From: CAG-390 sp045541375
Lineage (GTDB): Bacteria; Bacillota; Clostridia; Oscillospirales; CAG-272
Direction: 5' to 3'
Assembly (NCBI GenBank): GCA_045541375.1
Contig: JAZQJB010000079.1
Span: 1-48,594 of the forward strand
Length of the DNA stretch: 48,594 nt
Both the position numbers and the translations under genes were made by a program. Under the pieces are notes generated by a model. The model saw only the letters and a list, made by a program, of their open reading frames with translations, was not told the DNA's origin and made no database searches. Numbering within the stretch: position 1 is the first letter of the stretch; every line of letters starts with the position of its first letter. This document shows positions 24,287 through 32,931 of this stretch, in pieces.

Positions 24287-26743
24287 ATGTCGCAATACAC
24301 AGAAAGAATCGATAAACTAACTCTTCCCGTAGTTCCACTGGGCGATGCGGTTGCATTTCCGCCCTTCCCGATAGATTTTGAATCAGACAGCAAGGAGGCT
24401 GCCGCCGCTGTTGAGGCTGCTGCCGCAACCGGTATGATGGTGTTCCTCGTTTCCGAAGACGGTGAGCTTGCGGAAAACGAATTTCCCGACAATCTCTGCC
24501 GCGTCGGAACAGTTGCAAAGATCAGACAGAGTGTTAAGAATGACGGAAGCATCCACCTTCTTTGCGAATGCCGTGCGCGCGCATCGGTCATTGATTACAG
24601 ACGCACGGGAAAAATTGCAACTGCAACTCTGATCGCAAAAGAGATCTCTCTTGCCGACAACGGCGGAGTCCGCGGCGAGGCATATTGCCGCAAGCTTCTT
24701 GATGCGCTCGAAGAAATGCTCGAGTTCGTCGGAAAGGCTTCAAGTGCTATCCGCACCGAGGCATCAAATATGGTTGATCCCTCTCTTCTCTGCGATTTTA
24801 TCGCATCGGCTGTTCTTGTCCGTCAGGCGGATAAGCAAGCTATACTCGAAGAATTTGATCCCTTTGACCGCTGTGAGCTTCTTATAAGCGTACTTAAAAG
24901 CGAATGCGATCTTATGCGCTATGAGCATGAGATCCAGGAAAAGGCAAGGGGCAGGATCGTTCAGGGTCAGCGCGAATATTATCTGCGCGAACAGCTCAAG
25001 ATCATTGAGGATGAGCTTGGTATGAACGAGGACGATCCCGACGACTGCACCGCAAAGATCAGAAACGCAGACATTCCCGATGAGGTTCGTGAGAAACTCT
25101 TTAAGGAAAACGACCGACTTTCGAAGACCCCCTTCGGCTCTGCCGAGGCTGCTGTCCTTCGCAACTATATCGAAACCGTTCTCGAGCTTCCTTGGAACAA
25201 GAGAACCAATGACCGCGTAAGCGTTGCGGCGGCAAAGAAGATCCTTGATGCCGATCACGACGGAATGAAGAAGGTCAAGGAGCGTATTCTTGAGTATCTT
25301 GCCGTCAAGCAGCTTTCTCCCGACCTTAAGAATCAGATCATTTGTCTTGTCGGCCCTCCCGGCACCGGTAAGACATCTATCGCGGCTTCTATTGCAAACG
25401 CAATGAACCGCAAATATATCCGCGTTTCCCTTGGCGGTATTCACGACGAGTCGGATATCCGCGGACACAGAAAGACATACGTTGCCTCGATGCCCGGGCG
25501 CATTATGGCAGCTATGGAAAAGGTTGGCGTTAAGAATCCCCTTATGCTTCTTGACGAGATCGACAAGCTGACTTCGGATTCGCGCGGCGACCCCGCATCG
25601 GCTCTTCTTGAGGTTCTCGACCCCGAGCAGAACAAGACCTTCCGCGATCACTTCATCGAGCTTGATTTCGACCTTTCGGAATGTCTGTTCATCACAACGG
25701 CAAATACTCTTGATACCATCCCGCGTCCTCTGCTTGACCGAATGGAGGTCATTGAGCTTTCAAGCTACACGCGCCGAGAAAAGCTTTCGATAGCGCGTAA
25801 TCATCTGCTCCCGAAGCAGTCGAAGCGTCACGGTCTTGACGGACGCAAGTTCAGAATGACAGACGATGCCATCTATGAGATCATCGATTGCTACACTCGC
25901 GAGGCGGGCGTTCGTAACCTGGAGCGTACGATCGCGGAGCTTTGCCGTAAGGCTGCAAAGAAGATCGTTGAATCCGAAGGCACAGTAAAGCGCGTCAGCA
26001 TTGATAAGAAGGATATTGCCTCCTATCTCGGCGGCAGAAAGATACTCCCCGAGCTTTCGGCGAAGGATGATCTTGTCGGCGTTGTAAACGGTCTGGCATA
26101 CACCGAAGTCGGCGGAGATATGCTCAAGGTCGAGGTTGCGGTTCTTGAAGGAACCGGCAAGCTTGAGCTTACGGGCTCTCTCGGCGACGTTATGAAGGAG
26201 TCTGCAAAGGCGGCTCTCACATACATCCGCTCGATCGCGGCACGTTACGGAATCCCCTCTGATTTTTACAAAACCAAGGACATACATATCCACGTTCCCG
26301 AGGGTGCGGTACCCAAGGACGGTCCTTCGGCGGGCGTTACTATGACCACCGCGCTCTGCTCGGCTCTTTCGGGCATTCCCGTTCGCCACGACGTGGCTAT
26401 GACGGGTGAGGTCACGCTCACCGGCAGAGTTCTTGCCATCGGCGGACTCCGCGAGAAGACGATGGCTGCCTATGCCGCGGGCATCAAGACCGTGCTCATC
26501 CCCGCAGACAACGAGGTAAACCTTGAGGAAGTGGATGAAGAAGTTCGAGCTAACATAAAATTCATCACCTGCCGCACCGCGGATGAGGTTCTCTCCCACG
26601 CGCTTGTATCAACACCTTCGGATGAGATATTTTCCGAGAATGACAAGGCTGATGACGGATTCCGGAACGCGCTTTCGGGCGTTATTATCAAAAATCCCGC
26701 GGCAGACATCACAACCATAAGAGGCAAAAATCATGGCAATTAA
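24287..26743 (+). CDS. lon: ATP-dependent protease Lon
   Basis: Cytoplasmic AAA+ protease that degrades damaged and regulatory proteins. The 818-residue protein has an N-terminal substrate domain (1-215) beginning LPVVPLGDAVAFP, Walker A GPPGTGKT at 356-363, Walker B PLMLLDEIDKL, and the C-terminal protease domain with Ser681 in PKDGPSAGVTM and Lys724 in GGLREKTMAA, the catalytic dyad. AAAGGA lies upstream of ATG 24287. Its last codons overlap engB by 11 nt, the lon-engB pairing common in Firmicutes. It heads a nine-gene run ending at 32705. Confidence 0.98.
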   Translation: MSQYTERIDKLTLPVVPLGDAVAFPPFPIDFESDSKEAAAAVEAAAATGMMVFLVSEDGELAENEFPDNLCRVGTVAKIRQSVKNDGSIHLLCECRARASVIDYRRTGKIATATLIAKEISLADNGGVRGEAYCRKLLDALEEMLEFVGKASSAIRTEASNMVDPSLLCDFIASAVLVRQADKQAILEEFDPFDRCELLISVLKSECDLMRYEHEIQEKARGRIVQGQREYYLREQLKIIEDELGMNEDDPDDCTAKIRNADIPDEVREKLFKENDRLSKTPFGSAEAAVLRNYIETVLELPWNKRTNDRVSVAAAKKILDADHDGMKKVKERILEYLAVKQLSPDLKNQIICLVGPPGTGKTSIAASIANAMNRKYIRVSLGGIHDESDIRGHRKTYVASMPGRIMAAMEKVGVKNPLMLLDEIDKLTSDSRGDPASALLEVLDPEQNKTFRDHFIELDFDLSECLFITTANTLDTIPRPLLDRMEVIELSSYTRREKLSIARNHLLPKQSKRHGLDGRKFRMTDDAIYEIIDCYTREAGVRNLERTIAELCRKAAKKIVESEGTVKRVSIDKKDIASYLGGRKILPELSAKDDLVGVVNGLAYTEVGGDMLKVEVAVLEGTGKLELTGSLGDVMKESAKAALTYIRSIAARYGIPSDFYKTKDIHIHVPEGAVPKDGPSAGVTMTTALCSALSGIPVRHDVAMTGEVTLTGRVLAIGGLREKTMAAYAAGIKTVLIPADNEVNLEEVDEEVRANIKFITCRTADEVLSHALVSTPSDEIFSENDKADDGFRNALSGVIIKNPAADITTIRGKNHGN

Positions 26744-27338
26744 TATTCAGAATTCAAATCTTGAGATCACCGCGGGCAGGATCGATCAGTTCCCCAGCCG
26801 CGCGATCCCGCAGATAGTATTTTCGGGCAGATCGAACGTTGGCAAAAGCTCGCTGATCAACACCATGCTCGGCAGAAAGTCGCTTGCGCGAGTCAGTTCT
26901 GCTCCCGGTAAGACGATCACAGTCAATTTCTACAACGTTGACAACAAGATCATGCTCGTCGACCTTCCCGGCTACGGATTTGCAAAGCGTCCCGAGCACG
27001 AGCGCAAGCGTTGGAGCGCGCTGACGGACGGTTATTTCACCAACAATCCGAATTTCGACCGCCTCAAGCTCGCGGTTCAGCTTGTTGACCTTGAAGTCGG
27101 ACCCACGCAGGATGACCTGATGATGATCAACTATCTCGCGCAGATGGAGATCCCCTTTGTCATCGTTGCATCGAAAGCAGACAAACCCAACAAAACAAAC
27201 CGCGCAAAGGCTCTTGAGCTCCTTCACAACCACGAGTCTATTCCTGATGGAACCGAGATCATCCCCTTCTCGGCTAAATCGGGTGAAGGAAAGGAGCAGC
27301 TCTGGAAGCTCTTCTTTGCGGTCACATCGCAAAAGTAA
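26733..27338 (+). CDS. engB: ribosome biogenesis GTPase EngB (YsxC/YihA)
   Basis: Essential GTPase acting late in 50S assembly. The 201-residue protein has the P-loop SGRSNVGKSS at 31-40, the G2 Thr in PGKTITVNFY, G3 DLPGYGFA and G4 ASKADKPNK (here SKAD in place of the more common TKxD). The C-terminal region IIPFSAKSGEGKEQLW gives the G5 SAK motif. ATG 26733 overlaps the 3' end of lon, with AGAGGC just before it, so translation is probably coupled. Confidence 0.97.
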   Translation: MAINIQNSNLEITAGRIDQFPSRAIPQIVFSGRSNVGKSSLINTMLGRKSLARVSSAPGKTITVNFYNVDNKIMLVDLPGYGFAKRPEHERKRWSALTDGYFTNNPNFDRLKLAVQLVDLEVGPTQDDLMMINYLAQMEIPFVIVASKADKPNKTNRAKALELLHNHESIPDGTEIIPFSAKSGEGKEQLWKLFFAVTSQK

Positions 27339-27344
27339 ACTAAA

Positions 27345-28052
27345 ATGTTCAGATATCTTATTACCAATGGCTTGGAAGGAATGCAGGGTTATTTTATCTC
27401 GCTCGCACTTTCCTTGCCGATAATCCTGTTTTCGCTGACCATCCACGAGTGTGCTCACGGTTGGATGGCTATGAAGCTCGGTGACCGCACTGCTTATAAT
27501 CTCGGCAGGCTGACTCTCAACCCGTTAAAGCATATCGATCCCATCGGGTTTGTTTGTATGCTCGTTTTCGGCTACGGATGGGCAAAGCCCGTTCCGATAA
27601 TGTCGAGAAACTTCAAAAATCCGCGCAAGGGTATGGCTTTTTCCGCCATTGCGGGACCGATAAGCAACCTGCTTCTTGGTTTTGTTTTCGTTATTCTTTA
27701 TTATCTCGCGGCATTCGGCTTCAGTCTTGCATTCGGACACGAAAGCATGGTCTCCGAGCGTGCTTTTATCATCTCTCAGCTCGTTCTCATATTCTTTTCA
27801 ATGGGTGCGCGCCTGAACGTGTATCTTGCAGTATTCAACCTTCTCCCCGTGCCCCCCTTCGACGGCTCGAGATTTTTCTACATCTTCCTGCCAACAAAGT
27901 GGTACTTCAAGGTCATGCAATACGAAAGATACATTATGATCGGCATTCTTGCTCTGTTTTATTTCGGGATCCTTTCCGTACCGCTTGACTTCATCTCGGG
28001 ACTGATACTTGACGGCATGTATTGGCTTGTCGGGCTCATCCCGATCTTCTGA
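27345..28052 (+). CDS. site-2-type (M50) membrane metalloprotease
   Basis: Multi-pass membrane protein of 235 residues in the zinc metalloprotease family that cuts inside membranes. The HExxH motif is HECAH at 34-38 in the first membrane helix, and the third ligand is the Asp of LLPVPPFDGSRFFY (the NPDG-like site). Four or five hydrophobic helices are visible. It has no PDZ or CBS domain, unlike RseP or some SpoIVFB relatives, so its substrate is unknown. It lies 6 nt after engB and 8 nt before scpA; M50 genes beside scpAB are frequent in Clostridia. Confidence 0.92.
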   Translation: MFRYLITNGLEGMQGYFISLALSLPIILFSLTIHECAHGWMAMKLGDRTAYNLGRLTLNPLKHIDPIGFVCMLVFGYGWAKPVPIMSRNFKNPRKGMAFSAIAGPISNLLLGFVFVILYYLAAFGFSLAFGHESMVSERAFIISQLVLIFFSMGARLNVYLAVFNLLPVPPFDGSRFFYIFLPTKWYFKVMQYERYIMIGILALFYFGILSVPLDFISGLILDGMYWLVGLIPIF

Positions 28053-28060
28053 GGGTATTT

Positions 28061-28852
28061 ATGGAAGAAATCATTTCATACAAGCTTGAGAAATTTGAAG
28101 GTCCTCTCGACCTGCTTCTCTCGCTGATCAAAAAGAACAAAATGCAGATCGAGGACATTCCGATCGCCCTCATCTGCGAGCAATACATTGAATATATCGC
28201 AAAAGCGCAAAAGCTCGATATGGAGCTTGCGGTCGAATTTCTCGTTATGGCAAGCGATCTGATGCTTATCAAGAGCAAGATGCTTCTGCCCCGCGAAGAG
28301 AACGAGGAAGAGGAAGACCCCCGCGCAAAGCTTGCCGATGCTCTTGCACGTCTTGAGGCGGCAAAAAGCGTTGCGGGTGAGCTTGGAAAGCGTTACGCGC
28401 AGTACAGCGGTCGTATGGCAAAGGATTCGGAGGATATTTCGCCCGACAAGACCTTTGTCAAGGACTACGATGCAGCCGTTCTCGTTCCCGCAATGCGACG
28501 CGTTCTTGCCGAATACCGCGATACAGAAGCGATCTCCACGGGACTCGTGCGCCCGATCGTAGCGCGTCCGATAGTGCCCGTCCGTATCAAAATTATGGGC
28601 ATTATGAAGCATTTCAAGGATCTTGATTCAAGGCCTTCGCTTGGCGAGCTTCTTGACGAAGCAGACACGCGACCCGAGCTCGTTGCGATCTTCATCGGTG
28701 TGCTTGAGCTTATAAAGATGAAGCGTGTGCTTCTTGTTGAGGAGCTCGATGAATTTGGCAACCCGCGCGGAATTGGGACGAGATTCAAGGCAAATCCCGA
28801 ATTCGGCACCGAGCTTCCCGATGACCTTGAAATCGACGGCTACAATGAATAA
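28061..28852 (+). CDS. scpA: segregation and condensation protein ScpA (kleisin)
   Basis: Kleisin subunit that bridges SMC heads and ScpB. From ATG 28061, after GAGGG, it has 263 residues; an upstream in-frame reading from 28022 overlaps the M50 gene and lacks a ribosome site. The N-terminus YKLEKFEGPLDLLLSLIKK is the diagnostic SMC-neck-binding segment, followed by EYIAKAQKLDMELAVEFLVM. A winged helix at the C-terminus (RPSLGELLDEADTRPELVAI and after) binds the other head. It works with smc at 6251-9871 and the adjacent scpB. Confidence 0.97.
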   Translation: MEEIISYKLEKFEGPLDLLLSLIKKNKMQIEDIPIALICEQYIEYIAKAQKLDMELAVEFLVMASDLMLIKSKMLLPREENEEEEDPRAKLADALARLEAAKSVAGELGKRYAQYSGRMAKDSEDISPDKTFVKDYDAAVLVPAMRRVLAEYRDTEAISTGLVRPIVARPIVPVRIKIMGIMKHFKDLDSRPSLGELLDEADTRPELVAIFIGVLELIKMKRVLLVEELDEFGNPRGIGTRFKANPEFGTELPDDLEIDGYNE

Positions 28853-28868
28853 TATAAAGGTAAACAAA

Positions 28869-29534
28869 ATGGAACAGGAAAATAAACTTTCGGAAATTCG
28901 CAAGATAGAGGGCGCACTTGAGGCAATACTCTTTGCGGCGGGACATCCCGTCAGCTATGACAAGATCGGAGAAGCACTCGAGCTGACTCCCGGCGACGCC
29001 AAAAGGATCGCCGAGCATCTTGCGGAAAAATACAACTCCAACACCGACGGCGGCATTATGATGCTCCTCTTCCCCGATACCTGCCAGCTTTGCTCGCGCG
29101 AGGATTATATTCCCTACGTCCGCATAGCTCTCGGCATTCGCAGAGGCGGTAATCTCTCGAACTCCGCGCTCGAGGTGCTTGCCATCGTCGCATACAACCA
29201 GCCCGTAACACGTTCATTTATCGACACGGTGCGAGGCGTTGATTCGGCTTATGCGGTCGGCTCGCTCATCGACAAGGAGCTTATTGAGCCCTGCGGCAGA
29301 CTTGACGCACCGGGCAGACCCACGCTTCTTGCAACCACAGAAAAATTCCTTCGTGTATTCGGTCTTAACAATCTCGGCGAGCTTCCCGAAGGCGGTGCGC
29401 TCCGTGGCGCGGCTGACGCTCTTCTTGAGGCTGAGGAAGAAAACGAACAACTCTCCATCGAAGACGAGGAAGAAGCCCCCGAAGAAGCGACCGAGGACGA
29501 AACAGAGGAGCTATACGTTCCCGACGAGGAATAA
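28869..29534 (+). CDS. scpB: segregation and condensation protein ScpB
   Basis: Dimeric winged-helix protein that binds ScpA in the condensin complex. From ATG 28869, with AAAGG 8 nt upstream, it has 221 residues; the open frame from 28725 is antisense-like and overlaps scpA. IEGALEAILFAAGHPVSYDK opens the first winged helix, and NSALEVLAIVAYNQPVTRSF is the diagnostic second one, with RPTLLATTEKFLRVFGLNNL after it. The last 40 residues are very acidic (Glu/Asp-rich), a common ScpB tail. Confidence 0.97.
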   Translation: MEQENKLSEIRKIEGALEAILFAAGHPVSYDKIGEALELTPGDAKRIAEHLAEKYNSNTDGGIMMLLFPDTCQLCSREDYIPYVRIALGIRRGGNLSNSALEVLAIVAYNQPVTRSFIDTVRGVDSAYAVGSLIDKELIEPCGRLDAPGRPTLLATTEKFLRVFGLNNLGELPEGGALRGAADALLEAEEENEQLSIEDEEEAPEEATEDETEELYVPDEE

Positions 29535-29559
29535 ATCTACTTAATCACATTAAAGGCAG

Positions 29560-30243
29560 GTGATACATCTGATCGCGCTCTACATCATCGGCGGCATATT
29601 GCTGTTTTTCGCCTTTATAGCATCGCTGCGCGCCGAGGTTTTAATTGCATATTCGGATGAATTCGCCCTGACCGTTCGGGTGCTCGGCATACCGATAAAG
29701 ATTCTTCCGAAGAAGAAAAAGAAGGTAAAGATCTCCGCCTACTCGCGCAAGAACCGCGCAAAATACGAGGCGGCAGAAAAAGAAAAAGCTCTTAAAAAAG
29801 CAAAGAAGAAAGCAGAAAAGAAAAAGAAAAAAGAGGCTGACAAGGAAAAGAAGAAGGCTGACAAGGCGGCGGGCAAGGCAAAGCCCAAAAAGCCGATCGG
29901 CGATATCATCGATATGGTGCGCGATCTTGTTGCGGTTGCCGTTTTGCGCTTTGCAAAGCATCTTCGCGTTCGTATCGCACGCTTGCATATCGGAGTCGCA
30001 ACGGGTGACGCTGCATCAACGGCGATCCTTTACGGCGCCATTGCTCCCTCTGTGGCGTGCATTGCCGCTCTTCTTGACTCAACCTCGACTCTTCGCCATC
30101 CAGCGAAAACCGACGTTGACATTCACGCCGACTATCTTTCCGAAAAGATGCAGATAGACGTTGAGATCGGATTTTCGATCTGTGTATGGCAGCTTTTCGA
30201 CATTCTCTTCCGCACGGGCTTCAGGCTCGTCAAACATTTGTAA
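29560..30243 (+). CDS. DUF2953 membrane-anchored protein
   Basis: Protein of 227 residues with one N-terminal membrane helix (about 3-22), a Lys/Glu-rich charged stretch at about 70-110, and a C-terminal part with HLRVRIARLHIGVATGDAAS typical of DUF2953. The function of the family is unknown. The start is uncertain: GTG 29560 overlaps the purine-rich site, while CTG 29569 lies 8 nt behind AGG in AGGTGAT and could be used instead. It sits between scpB and gerW, the usual order in Clostridia, where DUF2953 and GerW genes are paired. The lysine run explains the local A-richness. Confidence 0.82.
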   Translation: MIHLIALYIIGGILLFFAFIASLRAEVLIAYSDEFALTVRVLGIPIKILPKKKKKVKISAYSRKNRAKYEAAEKEKALKKAKKKAEKKKKKEADKEKKKADKAAGKAKPKKPIGDIIDMVRDLVAVAVLRFAKHLRVRIARLHIGVATGDAASTAILYGAIAPSVACIAALLDSTSTLRHPAKTDVDIHADYLSEKMQIDVEIGFSICVWQLFDILFRTGFRLVKHL

Positions 30244-30280
30244 AACATTATTTGATTGATATATGAAAGGATCTAAAGCT

Positions 30281-30709
30281 ATGGCAAACGAAAACAAGCT
30301 TCAGGAAATCATCGCCGCGTCCCTCGAAAATATCCGTTCTATGGTTGACGCAAACACCGTTATCGGTAATCCCATCAACACCCCTCAGGGAACCACCATC
30401 ATTCCCGTATCAAAGGTATCTCTCGGCTTTGCTTCGGGTGGTCTTGACTATGCCGGCAAGAGCGAGGAGGCTGTTCGCGCACGCCTTCAGAACTTCGGCG
30501 GCGGAGGAGGCACAGGTCTTTCCGTTGTTCCCGTTGGTTTCCTCGTTGTTTCTCCCAACGGTGACGTTGATATGATCAACGTTGGTATGGAATACAAGAG
30601 CGGCCCCATCGAGCAGGTTGCCGACGTTGTTGAGCGCGCTCCCGAGATCATCGCAAAGATCAAGGCATTCTTCGCAAAGGATGCTGAACCCGATACCGAC
30701 GAAGAATAA
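30281..30709 (+). CDS. gerW: GerW/YtfJ family sporulation protein
   Basis: In Bacillus, GerW (YtfJ) is a forespore protein needed for normal germination. From ATG 30281 the protein has 142 residues; an upstream ATG at 30263 includes the ribosome site AAAGGA and is rejected. The family core is visible as VIGNPINTPQGTTIIPVSKV, then GFASGGLDY, the Gly run NFGGGGGTGLSVVPVGFLVV and a C-terminal helix. It follows the DUF2953 gene and precedes a D,D-carboxypeptidase. Together with spo0A it supports a sporulation capacity. Confidence 0.93.
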   Translation: MANENKLQEIIAASLENIRSMVDANTVIGNPINTPQGTTIIPVSKVSLGFASGGLDYAGKSEEAVRARLQNFGGGGGTGLSVVPVGFLVVSPNGDVDMINVGMEYKSGPIEQVADVVERAPEIIAKIKAFFAKDAEPDTDEE

Positions 30710-30727
30710 GCATATCTTTCTCATCTT

Positions 30728-30757
30728 CGAAATATATTTTCATAAGAATATATTTCG
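30728..30757. promoter_or_regulatory. perfect 11-bp inverted repeat abutting the carboxypeptidase ribosome site
   Basis: CGAAATATATT-(8 nt)-AATATATTTCG directly precedes the ribosome site GAGG (30757-30760) of the D,D-carboxypeptidase gene. As RNA it would form a hairpin that abuts the ribosome site; as DNA it could be an operator. It lacks a terminator tail. Confidence 0.65.
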
Positions 30758-30766
30758 AGGTGAAAA

Positions 30767-31933
30767 ATGAATATCCCGCGCAAGCTTATCGCTTTACTAC
30801 TCTGCACTCTGACTTTGTTACCCGCTCGGGCTTTTCCCGTTTCGGGTGTACCCGAATATCATACCGCAGAAGAAAACCTGCCGACTCTCTCGCTTGATAT
30901 AGCGACGTCGGCGGGCTCTGCGGTGCTTCTTGATGCAAGCGGAACAAGCCCCCGTGTTTTGTGGGAACAAAATGCAGACAAGCGAAGAGGTCCCGCAAGC
31001 ACGACAAAGATAATGACTGCTCTCGTTGCGGCGGAGAAAATGCCGCTGTCGGCAAAGATAACCGTGCCTAAAGAAGCGGTGGGGATCGAAGGCTCATCCG
31101 TCTATTTGACCGAGGGCGAGGTCTTTACGCTTGAGGAATTGCTTTGCTGTACTCTGCTTGAATCGGCAAACGATGCGGCAACGGCGGTCGCGATTGCGGT
31201 TGGCGGAAGCATCGAGGAATTTGCCGCACTTATGAATGAGAAATGCGCAGAGCTGGGGCTTGTCGATACTCATTTCACAAACCCGCACGGACTTGACCAC
31301 GAAGAGCACTATACAACAGCGCGCGAGCTTGGCATCATTGCCGCGACGGCACTCGAAAACGAGGCTTTGCGGAAAATATTCTCTACATATAAAATGACAG
31401 TTGCCGCGCCCGAGGGCGGAGTGCGTTTGCTTATCAATCACAATCGGCTGCTGAAGTCGATCGAAGGCTGCATAGGCGTTAAAACGGGGTACACCAAGTC
31501 AAACGGCAGGTGTCTTGTTTCTGCGGCTGAGCGCGACGGATTGCGGCTCATTGCAGTAACGCTCGATGACGGTAACGATTGGCACGACCACACTGTGATG
31601 CTCGAGGCGGGCTTTGAAGCCTACGAGCGGGTTGAGCTTGCCGAATATACGGACATCAAGCTCCCCGAGATAGCTGTAATCGACGGCGAACAATCGCGCG
31701 TGAGAACAACTTTATCGGATAAAGTTTACGTAACTCTCCCGAGAATAGATACAAAAATCGATTACAAGATAGAAAGCATCACTTCCCTTCCCGCACCGGT
31801 GTCGCGCGGGCAGGAGGCGGGGGAGATTGTCTTCACTTGCGAGGGCAAAGAGATCGCGCGCATACAGCTTGTGACCGCCTACGCTGCGGCAAAGAAAAAA
31901 GAAAAAGGATTTTGGAAAAGGCTCTTTTCTTGA
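30767..31933 (+). CDS. serine-type D-alanyl-D-alanine carboxypeptidase (DacF/PBP5-like)
   Basis: Trims the terminal D-Ala from peptidoglycan stem peptides outside the membrane. The 388-residue protein has a signal peptide (about 1-22), then the penicillin-binding triads: Ser78-Thr-Thr-Lys81 in GPASTTKIMTA, Ser-Ala-Asn in LLESANDAATA, and Lys-Thr-Gly in IGVKTGYTKSNGRC. A C-terminal beta domain (about 290-370) and a short basic end KKKEKGFWKRL suggest membrane contact. Its position after gerW and near spo0A suggests a DacF-like role in spore cortex, which is an inference. A hairpin precedes the ribosome site. Confidence 0.95.
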   Translation: MNIPRKLIALLLCTLTLLPARAFPVSGVPEYHTAEENLPTLSLDIATSAGSAVLLDASGTSPRVLWEQNADKRRGPASTTKIMTALVAAEKMPLSAKITVPKEAVGIEGSSVYLTEGEVFTLEELLCCTLLESANDAATAVAIAVGGSIEEFAALMNEKCAELGLVDTHFTNPHGLDHEEHYTTARELGIIAATALENEALRKIFSTYKMTVAAPEGGVRLLINHNRLLKSIEGCIGVKTGYTKSNGRCLVSAAERDGLRLIAVTLDDGNDWHDHTVMLEAGFEAYERVELAEYTDIKLPEIAVIDGEQSRVRTTLSDKVYVTLPRIDTKIDYKIESITSLPAPVSRGQEAGEIVFTCEGKEIARIQLVTAYAAAKKKEKGFWKRLFS

Positions 31934-31949
31934 GTCTTCAAATAATATA

Positions 31950-32705
31950 ATGGAAAAGATCAGACTTCAAAAATATTTTACCGACTGCGGAGTGCTTTCG
32001 CGCCGTGCCGCGGAACGCGAGATCGAGGCGGGGCATGTTAAGCTTAACGGGCAGATAGCCAAGATCGGCGACAAGGTCATGCCGGGAGTTGACAAGGTCG
32101 TCTGGAACGGCAGAGGCATCGTTTTCAAGAAGAACGTTGCCAAGAGGGTTATTGCTCTCAACAAGCCCCGCGGATACGTTTGCACGGCATCGGATGAGCA
32201 AGGCAGAAAGATCGTTACCGAGCTTGTTGAGGACGCGGGCGGCAGACTTTACCCCATCGGACGTCTTGATATGCAATCCGAGGGTCTTCTGCTTATGACC
32301 GATGACGGCGAGTTTGCTAACCTTATGATGCACCCCCGCCACCATATTCAGAAGGAGTACAAGGTTAGCGTCAAGGGCAAGGTTGACGAAAAGGCGCTTG
32401 AGATCCTTCGCTCCGCGCTTGTTATCGACGGTTACAAGATCACTCCCGCAGAGGTCGAAGTGCTTGATACTCAAAATGACGGCGCGCGCCTCAACTTTGT
32501 GATCTTTGAGGGCAGAAACCGACAGATTCGCAAGATGTGTGAGGCGGCGGGACTTACCGTCACACGCCTTCGCCGCGTAAAGATCGGTCCCATCTCGGTC
32601 AACGGTATCGCGCCCGGTACTTGGAGAAAGCTTCGCGACGATGAAGTTGCCTGGCTGCGCCGTATGGCAAAGCTGAAGCCCGAAACCAAATACGAAGAAG
32701 AATAA
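31950..32705 (+). CDS. RluB/RsuA-family pseudouridine synthase
   Basis: Isomerises uridine to pseudouridine in rRNA, probably 23S. The 251-residue protein starts with an S4 RNA-binding domain (IRLQKYFTDCGVLSRRAAER), then ALNKPRGYVCT, and the catalytic Asp107 in YPIGRLDMQSEGLLLMTDDG. RNRQIRKMCEAAGLTV and RLRRVKIGPI complete the RsuA/RluB signature. The start is ATG 31950, 16 nt after the carboxypeptidase gene, without a clear ribosome site. It is the last gene before a terminator at 32712-32742. RluB is the best guess, but RluE or RsuA specificity cannot be excluded. Confidence 0.93.
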   Translation: MEKIRLQKYFTDCGVLSRRAAEREIEAGHVKLNGQIAKIGDKVMPGVDKVVWNGRGIVFKKNVAKRVIALNKPRGYVCTASDEQGRKIVTELVEDAGGRLYPIGRLDMQSEGLLLMTDDGEFANLMMHPRHHIQKEYKVSVKGKVDEKALEILRSALVIDGYKITPAEVEVLDTQNDGARLNFVIFEGRNRQIRKMCEAAGLTVTRLRRVKIGPISVNGIAPGTWRKLRDDEVAWLRRMAKLKPETKYEEE

Positions 32706-32711
32706 TATTCG

Positions 32712-32742
32712 CCCCGTCGGTGCTCTGCTCCGACGGGGTTTT
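32712..32742 (+). terminator. terminator closing the lon to pseudouridine-synthase operon
   Basis: CCCCGTCGG-(9 nt)-CCGACGGGG followed by TTTT forms a GC-rich intrinsic terminator 7 nt past the stop codon. Confidence 0.9.
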
Positions 32743-32751
32743 ACAATATAT

Positions 32752-32760
32752 TCCGACAAA
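32752..32760 (-). promoter_or_regulatory. near-consensus 0A box (possible Spo0A site)
   Basis: The minus strand reads TTTGTCGGA, one base off the Spo0A recognition core TGTCGAA. It lies 104 bp upstream of the predicted spo0A -35 box, where autoregulatory sites would be expected. A single near match is weak evidence. Confidence 0.35.
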
Positions 32761-32813
32761 AGTCGAGGATAAACACTATATTTTGTGTTTTCTATGGTAA
32801 TTTATGGCAATTC

Positions 32814-32843
32814 TGCACAAATGCGACGGCATATTTTTGTGCA
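32814..32843. promoter_or_regulatory. inverted repeat upstream of the spo0A promoter
   Basis: TGCACAAA (32814-32821) and TTTGTGCA (32836-32843) form an 8-bp dyad with a 14-bp gap, ending 20 bp before the -35 box. A TATGGTAA repeat flanks it. It is a plausible operator, regulator unknown. Confidence 0.4.
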
Positions 32844-32863
32844 ATCTTTTTCTGCTTACCCTA

Positions 32864-32892
32864 TTGCAAAATTTGGAGATTTATGGTAAAAT
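32864..32892 (+). promoter_or_regulatory. predicted spo0A promoter
   Basis: TTGCAA (32864-32869), 17 bp, TAAAAT (32887-32892). I do not see a clear sigma-H promoter alongside it. Confidence 0.6.
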
Positions 32893-32931
32893 ATTACTGT
32901 AAAAATTATCCATTTGGAGGAATAAAAACGT

